Shown piece by piece: positions 44,773-53,015 of a stretch of 64,000 bases of DNA. The stretch's first letter is position 1, and the number at the start of each line of letters is the position of its first letter. The notes under the pieces are model-generated. The model made no database searches. It was given only the letters and a program-made list of their open reading frames with translations, and was not told the origin of the DNA. This DNA comes from CAKMZU01 sp965248335 (GTDB taxonomy: Bacteria; Pseudomonadota; Gammaproteobacteria; Pseudomonadales; DT-91), in the NCBI GenBank assembly GCA_965248335.1, contig CBDFIY010000002.1, positions 620,001-684,000 of the forward strand. Reading direction: 5' to 3'. The position numbers were made by a program, and so were the translations under genes.

Positions 44773-45664
44773 TTTTGGCGAGTCGGCTTATTTAAAAATC
44801 AACCCGGTGATCAACTTATTACCATCGGTTTCAATCCGGTGGAGTATGATGTCTGAGACATGGAATACCGTCTATTCACAGACGAGTAAAGCGAAAAGTG
44901 ATTATACGATTGCAGACATACATCAAACCTATCAAACAAGCGTAGAGGTTGTTGGCGACATTGCGACGAATGTTCAAAGTCTCACCCCTTTGTTAAGTAA
45001 CCTGCCTCCACTAGAACAATACCACTCGATTAAAAAAGCAGGCATTTGAAAAAAGCTTGCACACAGATAAACAAAACATGGCGTGTGAGTGGCGCACTCA
45101 TCCACTGACGTTTATTCATGAATTACATGACTACGTTGATTATAATGCGATCGTAACGTGTGACGTTGGCACAAACTACATGTGGATGGCGCGCTATTTC
45201 TTAAGTTATACCCCCATCAAATGTTATTTAGTAATGGGCAGCAAACCCTTGGTGTAGGTTTGCCTTGGGGTATGTCGGCAAAGCTTGCCTTTCCTGATAA
45301 AAAAGTCATTTCTATCTCAGGTGATGGTGGGTTTCTCTTTTCGGCAATGGAACTTGAAACGGCGGTGAGAGAAAAATTAGATGTCATTCATTTTGTTTGT
45401 GTGGATGATTCATACAACATGGTTAAGGAGCAGGAGGTGATGAAATATCACCGAAAGTCAGGTGTTGAATTTGGGTATGTGGATATAGTCAAATTTGCCC
45501 AAGCGTTTGGCGCGACAGGGTTTCGTTTGGGTGACGCGGAAAAATTCTGTGAAATCATGAGTCAGGCAATGAAAGCAAAAGGCCCTGTATTAATTGAAAT
45601 GCCAGTGGATTACTCCGATAACCGCGCTTTATTTGAGGCAGTTGACCCTAATGTGGGGCATTAA
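44773..45664 (+). pseudogene. alsS: acetolactate synthase (AlsS-like), truncated and frameshifted
   Basis: Pieces of an AlsS-type thiamine-diphosphate enzyme lie in successive frames: RVGLFKNQPGDQLI and IGFNPVEYD (44779-44853), SVEVVGDIATNVQSLTPLL (to 45049), FIHELHDYVDYNAIVTCDV and MWMARYFLSY (45057 on), then LFSNGQQTLGVGLPWG and ISGDGGFLFSAMELETAV to the true C-terminus (45664). The N-terminal two-thirds or so is missing behind the IS end. At least three frame changes make it non-functional. The intact parent would condense two pyruvates to acetolactate. Confidence 0.88.
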
Positions 45665-45673
45665 AGAGGGGAA

Positions 45674-45797
45674 TATACCGATCACCCTTGAAGATGCAAG
45701 GGCGTTGGCCGCGCTCGCTCACTCCAATCACTTACTGACTGTAAGCTCATGGGGATTCGCTCGCTTGCCGCCTTCTTGCATCTCCAATTCCGATGGG
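45674..45797 (+). repeat. 125-bp palindromic element, copy 4
   Basis: Full-length copy, but the terminal GTATA after GATGGG is replaced by AGTAA. It starts 10 bases after the alsS pseudogene stop. Confidence 0.85.
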
Positions 45798-46006
45798 AGT
45801 AAAGCGGCGGCGCTTAACGATAAATAGAGCAGAACCTGCTGGTTTGTAAAGAAATTAACGTAAATATAAAATAATAAAATTATCCTAATTTTTTAGTATT
45901 AAAATAAAAGTAAACTTTGTCTTGTATCGTTGTCTAACATATTAACTTATTGTATTTAGAATAAGATTTCTTCGAGTTGTCTAGGCTAATTGCATTTTAA
46001 TGGGTG

Positions 46007-46398
46007 ATGGCAATGATGAGTGATCGTTACAAAAAAGGCATGGATGAATTAAAAAAGAATTTAGGTGATGATGCTGAAAAGTATATTGCTTCGATAAGAG
46101 AGGTGTCGCCTTTATTTGCAAAAGTTAATGTGGAATTTGCTTTTGGTGATATTTATGGAAACCCCTCTCGTGTCTTAGGTGATAAAACGCAGGAGCTTGG
46201 ACCATTAGTGCATTAACCGTGTTAGGCAGTGCTTTGATGGAGTTAAAGCTGCATATTGGTTGTGCGTTGCATTGTGGTGCGAGCAAAGAAGAAATCACCG
46301 AAGTTATTACACAAATGATTGCTTATTGCGGATTTCCCGCAGCAACAGAAGCGATTCTTACGGCAAAAGAAGTTTTTCAAGAGAAAGGTATTTTATAA
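46007..46398 (+). pseudogene. carboxymuconolactone decarboxylase-family protein, frameshifted
   Basis: The first frame encodes MSDRYKKGMDELKKNLGDD to DKTQELG, where a base loss at about 46200 leads to an early stop. The next frame continues exactly as the family predicts: TISALTVLGSALMELKLHIG, then CALHCGASKEEITEVI and YCGFPAATEA, ending at 46398. The CxxC-like CALHC and following His are kept. Members are AhpD-like peroxidase partners or decarboxylases. One frame change could also be an assembly error. Confidence 0.75.
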
Positions 46399-46481
46399 AT
46401 TTTTCAGTGTGTATGCATAGGTTCGGATGTTATCATTGTGATGATTATTTTTCAATTCCTTAATCAGGAACTCCCCTGTCA

Positions 46482-47816
46482 ATGAATGCATCAAGTGAGT
46501 ATCAAAAAAAATGTGTTTCACCGGAAGACGCTGTTTCTATCTTACCTAAAACGTCGGTTATTTCTATGGGGATGCGAGTTGCAACCCCACCTGCTTTGTT
46601 GAAGGCACTGGAGAAAAGAATTCGTGCCAATGAAATAGATGAACTCAAAGCCTATTATATGCGCTGTGGCGATGTCGCTTTAGAGACTATTTTTCAAGAA
46701 GATTTAATGGATAAAGTTCGCCCTTATTCATCGATGATGACACGTGGTGAGATTAAGCTGGCGCTAAAAGGGTTTAATGAAGGGAAAAAAAATATTAATT
46801 ATGTACCCATTACTTTTTCGCGGTATGCCGAATTTATAAAAAGGCATACCGAACTCGATGCTTTTTTAGTGATGGTTTCACCCATGGATAAGTTTGGTTA
46901 TTTTAATCTGGGCTTGAATGGAGACTATGCGATTGAGCTTGCCAGATATGCAAAGAAGTTGATCGTTGAAGTCAATGAGCACCTGCCAAGAACAGCAGGG
47001 CAGACCATGCTACATATTTCAGAAGTGGATTTCATCGTAGAAAATACAACCCCCCTGCTTGAAGAGCCATCCCGGCCCATACTTGACGTGGATAAAGCGA
47101 TTGGACGATTTGTTGCACCTTTGATCCCCGATGGTGCCACCATTCAAATGGGCATAGGCGGTGTGCCCAATGCCGTTTGTGAAGAATTAAAAGACCGACA
47201 AGATTTAGGTATTCATACCGAGGTGTTTACCTCTGGCATGATGGATTTGATTAAACGTGGTGTGGTGACGAATAAAAAGAAAACACTGCACCGACATGCA
47301 AGTGTTTTTACTTTCGCCATTGGCACGCGAGAAGTCTATGACTTTATCGATAATAATCCGTCAATGCTGTGTTTTCCTGCCTCATACACCAATGAGCCAA
47401 ACGTGGTTGGCCAAAATAACAGCATGATTTCTGTCAACGCTTTTGTTGAAATCGATTTGTTTGGTCAGGTAAATGCCGAAGTGATTGGCGGCCATCAGTT
47501 TTCAGGCGTAGGGGGGCAGTTAGATTTTGTTCGGGGTGTGAAATATTCGAAAGGTGGAAAAACCATTCTAGCGAGCAGTTCAACGGCTGGGCATGGTAAA
47601 TTCTCTCGTATTGTCCCAAGACTCGCCAGTATAGTGACAGATACACGCCTTGATGTTGATTACGTGATTACCGAATATGGCATCTGCCAACTCATTGGGA
47701 AATCAACAACAGAAAGAGCGGAGGCCTTGATTGGTATTGCGCATCCTGATTTTAGAGGCGGGTTAATTGAAGCCGCCAAAAAACAGAGCATTTTACCCAG
47801 AGGAGCCGTGCTATGA
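46482..47816 (+). CDS. ict: CoA-transferase, probable itaconate CoA-transferase (RipA/Ict type)
   Basis: The 444-residue protein belongs to the acetyl-CoA hydrolase/4-hydroxybutyrate CoA-transferase family. It contains IPDGATIQMGIGGVPNAV, TEVFTSGMMDLIKRG and the C-terminal TEYGICQLIGKSTTERAEAL plus IAHPDF. The next two genes encode a CitE-like lyase and a MaoC hydratase, the same trio as Yersinia ripABC and the Pseudomonas itaconate genes. On that basis it should activate itaconate to itaconyl-CoA with succinyl-CoA or acetyl-CoA. Its stop overlaps the lyase start (ATGA), so both are coupled. Alone, it could be any Cat1/Cat2-type transferase. Confidence 0.75.
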   Translation: MNASSEYQKKCVSPEDAVSILPKTSVISMGMRVATPPALLKALEKRIRANEIDELKAYYMRCGDVALETIFQEDLMDKVRPYSSMMTRGEIKLALKGFNEGKKNINYVPITFSRYAEFIKRHTELDAFLVMVSPMDKFGYFNLGLNGDYAIELARYAKKLIVEVNEHLPRTAGQTMLHISEVDFIVENTTPLLEEPSRPILDVDKAIGRFVAPLIPDGATIQMGIGGVPNAVCEELKDRQDLGIHTEVFTSGMMDLIKRGVVTNKKKTLHRHASVFTFAIGTREVYDFIDNNPSMLCFPASYTNEPNVVGQNNSMISVNAFVEIDLFGQVNAEVIGGHQFSGVGGQLDFVRGVKYSKGGKTILASSSTAGHGKFSRIVPRLASIVTDTRLDVDYVITEYGICQLIGKSTTERAEALIGIAHPDFRGGLIEAAKKQSILPRGAVL

Positions 47817-48661
47817 ATATGTTTAAGCGTAGTCCCGCTGTTTTATTTACCCCAGGAACGAAACCTGAAAGGTTTGCTAAAGCATTTGATAGTGGCGCTA
47901 ATGGCATCATCATTGATCTTGAAGATAGCGTAGCCGCGCAAGATAAGAACGAAGCAAGAATGAATGCCTTCGAATTTTTATCGCAGGCTGGCGGTAAAGA
48001 ATTTATACGCATTTTACGGATAAATTCACTATCCACGCAGTATGGTCTCAAAGATTTACTGGCGTTAAGCGAACAGAATAAGTTGTTTGTCGATGCGATT
48101 TTATACCCTAAAAGTGAAAACGCGGAAGCGCTTAATATCGTGACTGATGTACTTCAGGAAACGCCAAATAATATCCCACTGATTGCATTGATTGAATCAG
48201 GTATTGGCTTGGAAAATATCGATGATACCGTAGAACACGCTAAAAATTTACAGGGGATTATGTTTGGCGCGGCGGATTTTGCGAAAGATATGGGGTGCTC
48301 GATAGACTATGATGCCTTGCACTATGCGCGATCTGCCATTATCAATGCCGCCTCCATTACCAAGATCGCCACTTACGACACTCCCTATTTTGATTTCGCC
48401 AATAGTGATGGGCTTAAAGAAGAAACAAAACTTGTCGCTGCACTGGGGTTTACGGGGAAAGCAGCCATCCACCCCAAGCAAATACAAATTATTCGAGAGA
48501 CATTCAAGCCCTCCGATGCAGCATTTCATGACGCAGAAATGATGATTGATATTTACGATAAAGCAAAAGGTGCAGCCTGCCAGTTTGAAGGAAAAATGAT
48601 CGACGTGCCTGTTTATCTAGAATCAAAGCATGTTGTTGAATTATATAACGCCTTGTCGTGA
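47813..48661 (+). CDS. ccl: CitE-like lyase, probable (S)-citramalyl-CoA lyase (RipC/Ccl)
   Basis: The 282-residue protein is a CitE/HpcH-type TIM barrel. Active-site landmarks are FTPGTKPERFAKAF, IIDLEDSVAAQDK, LRINSLSTQ, YPKSENAE, ALIESGIGLENI and MFGAADFAKDMG. They supply the Arg, Glu and Asp that hold CoA-linked substrate and magnesium. No CitD or CitF partner is nearby, ruling out citrate lyase. In an itaconate pathway it splits citramalyl-CoA to pyruvate and acetyl-CoA. Confidence 0.8.
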   Translation: MNMFKRSPAVLFTPGTKPERFAKAFDSGANGIIIDLEDSVAAQDKNEARMNAFEFLSQAGGKEFIRILRINSLSTQYGLKDLLALSEQNKLFVDAILYPKSENAEALNIVTDVLQETPNNIPLIALIESGIGLENIDDTVEHAKNLQGIMFGAADFAKDMGCSIDYDALHYARSAIINAASITKIATYDTPYFDFANSDGLKEETKLVAALGFTGKAAIHPKQIQIIRETFKPSDAAFHDAEMMIDIYDKAKGAACQFEGKMIDVPVYLESKHVVELYNALS

Positions 48662-48708
48662 TAGGTTTTAAAGCGCGCTGAGATTAAAGAGAAATCAGAG
48701 GAAATATT

Positions 48709-49224
48709 ATGGTTTTCGAGGCATACCAACAACTTGAAGAAAATCGTTTTCGTGAAGACTTTGGGTTGTATTTTGAAGATTTTTATTCTGGTTTAATCAT
48801 TGAGCATCGCCCAGGAAGAACCATTACAGACAGCGATAATATTTCAATGACATTACTCACCATGAATACGGCACCGCTGCATTTCGATGCCCATTATGCG
48901 AGTAAAACCGAATGGGGGAAAACGTTAGTCGACAGTACGATGACGTTAGCGATGGTGACAGGTATGTCCGTTAACTCAATCAGTAAAAAAGTGGTTGCCA
49001 ATTTGGGATGGGATAATGTCAAGCTTATGAAGCCTATTTTTGCCGGCGATACGATTTATGCGGAAACCGAAATTATCGAGAAAAGAGAATCAAAATCGCG
49101 CCCGGATCAAGGCATCGTGACGGTAGAGACCCGAGGTATCAAGCAAACAGGCGAAGTCTTTATGTCTTTTAATCGTGTTATTTTGATTTATAAAAAAGGA
49201 AAGTCACCAAGTTATGATATTTAG
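48709..49224 (+). CDS. ich: MaoC-like hydratase, probable itaconyl-CoA hydratase (RipB/Ich)
   Basis: The 171-residue hot-dog-fold protein carries GRTITDSDNISMTLLTMN and TAPLHFDAHYA, the hydratase region of the MaoC group. The usual G-D-x-N-P-L-H is changed to N-T-A-P-L-H. I recall a similar form in mesaconyl-CoA-type hydratases but could not check it. It is predicted to hydrate itaconyl-CoA (via mesaconyl-CoA) to citramalyl-CoA. It sits 47 bases after the lyase with an AGAGGAAA-type ribosome binding site. A small hairpin (TAACC/GGTTA, 49228-49242) follows the gene. Confidence 0.72.
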   Translation: MVFEAYQQLEENRFREDFGLYFEDFYSGLIIEHRPGRTITDSDNISMTLLTMNTAPLHFDAHYASKTEWGKTLVDSTMTLAMVTGMSVNSISKKVVANLGWDNVKLMKPIFAGDTIYAETEIIEKRESKSRPDQGIVTVETRGIKQTGEVFMSFNRVILIYKKGKSPSYDI

Positions 49225-50210
49225 CATCTAACCATTAGGTTATATTCATCAGCTCTTAGATTGTATGACATACGATAAATATAACCCCATCTTAAAAATA
49301 TATTCCTCTTCGAAAAACCGGAACTAAATAGTTGTGTTTGATCAACTAAGAAAAAAAGTTAAACCCTCATTGAAGTTCGTTGTCTTATGTTAATCGTGTG
49401 TTTTCTGTAGAGGTTAACGGGTGTTGAAGTAATGCCCGCGTCGCATCAGAAAAACAAAAAAAATTTCAATTGAGGGTGTGTGAAATGATGTTGATGCACT
49501 GGTTAAAAATATTTCTTACACTTATTGTTAGTGTTTATTTAGTTGGCTGTGGATCGGGTGGGTCGGGTGGATCGGGGTCGGGTGAACAAGTAAAAACCCT
49601 TGTCTCTATTCAAGTTTCTCCGGTAGATTCTCGTACATTGGGTGCTTCTGATCTATCGATTACTAAAGGTAATGAACAGCAATTTGAAGCGATAGGCAAG
49701 TACAGTGATGGCTCCATAGCTGATATTACTGACAGCGTAACATGGCACAGTAGCAACACACAGGCAGCAACTATTTCAGATAAAGGCTTGGCTAAAGGTG
49801 TTGGTGTAGGAGAACCTACTATTACTGCTAAAAAGGGAGCGGTGATTAGCACAGGTCTTGTGCTAAAGGTAACAGATGCTGTTCTAACAGGTATTCAAAT
49901 AACCCCAGTCAATATTCGCACGCTGGGTGTTTCTAATTTATCAGTGGCTAAAGGCAATAAGCAACAGTTAGAAGCGATGGGTATCTACAGTGATGGCACT
50001 ACATCTGATATCACTGATAGCGTCGCATGGCAGAGCAGTGATACACAGGAAGCAAGCGTTTCTGATAAAGGGGTAGCCACAGGCGTTGGCGAAGGTGAAC
50101 CTATTATTACTGCTGAAAAAAAGGGGGTAAGGGAAGTAGCATTTTAAACATTACCAGCGTATGATGCCCTACCATTACATGTCTAAAGTTGTTTATTCTC
50201 TATTTTATTT

Positions 50211-50789
50211 ATGCCCACTTCAATTGATATAGAACCTGAGTATATTTCTCTCTTCAAATTAGCAGCCAGGCTATTAAAAAACCCTGAAAAAAGACTTTTT
50301 ATGGCTGAAGTTTCTGAAACCCTTTGCAGTGGAAGTGCCCGGTTGACTGAATCAACCTTTGGGTTTGGACGAAAGGCGGTTGCATTAGGGATCAACGAAA
50401 AAAAAACTGGGATGATCTGTTATGGAAATTATGAACCCTGCGGAAAAAATAAATCCGAGGTTGCACTGGTAGGCCTTGAAGATGATATCCGTAGCCTGGT
50501 TGAGCCTGAAAGCCAAGCGGATTCACGGTTAAGAAATACATTTGCCTATACCCGCATAACGGCCAAAGTTGTACGGCAGAAGCTAGTCGAGGAAAAGAAC
50601 TGGCAAGAAGACCTTCTACCTAAAGAGCGAACCATTAGCAATATCCTGAATAGGATGGGTTATAAGCTCCGCAAGGTGCAGAAATCCAAACCTGAAAAAA
50701 AATACCAGAAACTAACGCCATCTTCGACAACGTCAACAAAGTTAGAGCAGAAGCCAGTCAACGACAAAACACGTTGCAGATCAGCATAG
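50211..50789 (+). CDS. ISAzo13-type transposase, upstream frame (OrfA)
   Basis: The 192-residue frame starts MPTSIDIEPEYISLFKLAAR and carries helix-turn-helix-like regions (SARLTESTFGFGRKAVALG; TISNILNRMGYKLRKVQ). Similarity to ISAzo13 transposases continues only to KPEKK at about 50703. There GAAAAAAAATACC, with a run of eight A, allows a -1 slip into the frame reading IPETNAIFDNVNKVRAEA that leads to OrfB. The last 25 residues of OrfA are then not part of the active protein. Confidence 0.82.
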   Translation: MPTSIDIEPEYISLFKLAARLLKNPEKRLFMAEVSETLCSGSARLTESTFGFGRKAVALGINEKKTGMICYGNYEPCGKNKSEVALVGLEDDIRSLVEPESQADSRLRNTFAYTRITAKVVRQKLVEEKNWQEDLLPKERTISNILNRMGYKLRKVQKSKPEKKYQKLTPSSTTSTKLEQKPVNDKTRCRSA

Positions 50790-51433
50790 ACTGCAAGGCT
50801 ACTGTTAATCTCGGCGACTTTTCCAGAGCGGGTAAATCTCGCGGAGCAGAAGTGGTCCAGGCGCTAGATCACGATATGGCAGATAAAGATAAAATGGTGC
50901 CATTTGGGATTCTTAACCTAGATAACGATCAACTCCATGTTGTTTATGGACTCTCCTACAAGACGAGCGACTTTATTTGTGATGCACTGCAATTGTGGTG
51001 GGAGAATGTCAAAGAAGCTAACAAGGACAAAGATGAGCTGATTATTTATACAGACAATGGCCCGGAGAGTAATAGCCTGCGAACTCAGTTTCTTTTGCGG
51101 ATGGTGCAATTTTCCAGTCAAACTGGGCTGAGAATCAGGCTGGTTTACTACCCTCCTTATCACAGCAAATATAATCCCATTGAAAGGCGGTGGGCTTTTT
51201 TGGAAAGCCATTGGAATGGCACACTTCTAAATTCAGTTCATGTGGTGGTGGAGTGGACAAAAAGTCTTGTGCATAAATGTAAAAAAACAATTGTTGATTT
51301 AATTGATAAGGTTTATACGAAAGGTGTAAGGCCAAGTAAGGAAGTGCTTGACGAGATTCAACCCCACATTACAAGACATGCCGAGCTGAAAAAGTGGGAT
51401 GTGACTATACACCCAAAAAAGGTATCTTCTTAA
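50774..51433 (+). CDS. ISAzo13-type transposase, downstream frame (OrfB, catalytic)
   Basis: The catalytic part has DDE residues in ISIDCKA, IYTDNGPES and YNPIERRWAFLE, the pattern of the DDE_Tnp_ISAZ013 family. The open frame reaches back to about 50703, before its first ATG, matching the need for a -1 fusion. The fused product would be about 407 residues, a normal length for the family. Confidence 0.85.
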   Translation: MQISIDCKATVNLGDFSRAGKSRGAEVVQALDHDMADKDKMVPFGILNLDNDQLHVVYGLSYKTSDFICDALQLWWENVKEANKDKDELIIYTDNGPESNSLRTQFLLRMVQFSSQTGLRIRLVYYPPYHSKYNPIERRWAFLESHWNGTLLNSVHVVVEWTKSLVHKCKKTIVDLIDKVYTKGVRPSKEVLDEIQPHITRHAELKKWDVTIHPKKVSS

Positions 51434-51750
51434 ATGCTGCCTCCCTAACCAGTAATAATCTCGTACTTAAAGTCACTGGAGCGCAACTGCTGGGGATTCA
51501 AATAACCTCAACAAAACCCTTTATGGCAAAGGGTAATACGCAACAACTTACAGCAATAGGGACGTACACTGATGGCACCACAGCTGATATCTCAGATAAT
51601 GTTGTTTGGCAGAGTGTCGATACAAAAAAGGTCAGTGTCAGTTCAAGGGGATTAGAGCGTGGCGTTAATACGGGCACGTCTAACATTAGGGCAAAACAAG
51701 GCGAAATTATCAGTAATACATTGATAATGACAGTCACCTCAGCGGTATTG

Positions 51751-53005
51751 CAGGGCAATCGCGCTATAAGGCCGTTGACAAAACTGATAAAAGAAAGTTT
51801 TCATCCCAACCAGCCTTCAGTCGCTTACCGCGAACGCTCTCTTTAGAAGACTCCATTTTCAGCATGTTCAATGCTAAATGCCTTATGACGGCCATATTTT
51901 CAGCGGCAAAACCTTCTCTGATTCTTGATTCATCTTCTTTAAAAATCACATCTAAAGTCCAGTGAAGATTGTTTTCAATAGCCCAGTGAGAGCGTACTGC
52001 TTTTGCAAGCAATGCTGCGCTAGACTCGATAGAGCATATGAAATATCGCCGCTCAATAGATGCTTCCCCCGTACTGATAACAGTCCTTTCAGATTCAACA
52101 ACGCCGATTGTTTTTAAACCTTCCCAATCCTCTTTACAAGACAGCCAGTCAATGTCATTAGTAATCCAGTACCGTTTTGTTTCAATGCGTCCATGCCCTT
52201 TTTCCACGGTTTCAAAATGATCAGACTGAGCACGCTTAAACCCCTCATCAATCAGCGCATCTAGATGCCGGCTAACGTCATATAAAAGGTTTCCGTGATT
52301 ACCTTTCAGTGATAGAACGTAGTCTGCCTGTGCTTGCCTGATTGCCTTCGCAATCACTTTTTGGCAACCCATTGCATCGATAGTCACGATACTTCCTTCA
52401 AGGTTAAGCAACTTTATCAACTCAGGAATAGCGGTTATCTCGTTAGATTTTTCATCAACCTTTATCTGACCAAGAACCGTATGATTAGCTGCACGAAAGG
52501 CACTTACCATATGGATTGCACCTTTCTTGTCGCCTGACGTAAATGAGCGCCTCAGTGTTTTTCCGTCAATGGCAACAATGTCGCTACTGCTAAGCTTATT
52601 AAAGGACTGAACCCACGAAATGAAACCGGATTGCAACTGTTTGGGATCAAGCATCGATAAAACATTGCCTATTGTGTCATGTGAGGGAATGCCATTTGGG
52701 AGGTTCATAACCTTACGAAGAAACGCCTCTTTGGCTTTCCCAAATCTTTCTATGTCGACAAAGCTATCTGCCCCGCAAATAACGGCTAATACTGAGAGCA
52801 ATAAAATATCCATCAACTCATGACGCTTGTTCGCTGTTTCTATTCTTGGATCAGATAGGTTTTCAAAGTGATCTGTAAAATTTGTACTCATTACGTCATT
52901 CATAATCATGTAAAAAATACATTTAATGACGCTTATTTTTCTTCATAGTTCACAAATTCGTCGATCTTGCTGCGAACTTGCTATGTTCATAGCGCGATAG
53001 CCCTG
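51751..53005 (-). mobile_element. ISAs1-family insertion sequence
   Basis: Inverted ends CAGGGCAATCGCGCTAT and the inverse of ATAGCGCGATAGCCCTG frame the element. The adhesin sequence AGCGGTATTG is duplicated on both sides (51741-51750, 53006-53015), a 10-bp target repeat. Excision restores TSAVLTKIQVTP of the adhesin in frame. Confidence 0.93.
51764..52909 (-). CDS. ISAs1-family transposase
   Basis: The 381-residue intact transposase has the ISAs1 N-terminal domain (FENLSDPRIETANKRHELMD) and a DDE domain with VAIDGKTLRRSF, VTIDAMGCQKVIA, HWAIENNLHWTLDVIFKEDESRIR split by family spacing. It occupies nearly the whole element. The element is probably still mobile. Confidence 0.92.
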   Translation of the reverse strand: MIMNDVMSTNFTDHFENLSDPRIETANKRHELMDILLLSVLAVICGADSFVDIERFGKAKEAFLRKVMNLPNGIPSHDTIGNVLSMLDPKQLQSGFISWVQSFNKLSSSDIVAIDGKTLRRSFTSGDKKGAIHMVSAFRAANHTVLGQIKVDEKSNEITAIPELIKLLNLEGSIVTIDAMGCQKVIAKAIRQAQADYVLSLKGNHGNLLYDVSRHLDALIDEGFKRAQSDHFETVEKGHGRIETKRYWITNDIDWLSCKEDWEGLKTIGVVESERTVISTGEASIERRYFICSIESSAALLAKAVRSHWAIENNLHWTLDVIFKEDESRIREGFAAENMAVIRHLALNMLKMESSKESVRGKRLKAGWDENFLLSVLSTAL

Positions 53006-53015
53006 AGCGGTATTG

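Larger units (their letters stand above)
50130..51445 (+). mobile_element. ISAzo13-type insertion sequence, copy 1 (complete)
   Basis: Inverted ends are AGGGAAGTAGCATTT at left and the inverse of GGGAGGCAGCATTT at right. TA lies on both sides (50128-50129, 51446-51447). Removing the element and one TA rejoins KKGV to TSNNLVLKV of the adhesin in frame. Copy 2 at 62124 appears identical over its whole remaining length, which points to recent transposition. Confidence 0.9.

Noticed and set aside
47813..48661. Citrate lyase beta subunit
   Set aside because: No citD, citF or citC neighbours. The CoA-transferase and MaoC partners fit an itaconate-type pathway better.
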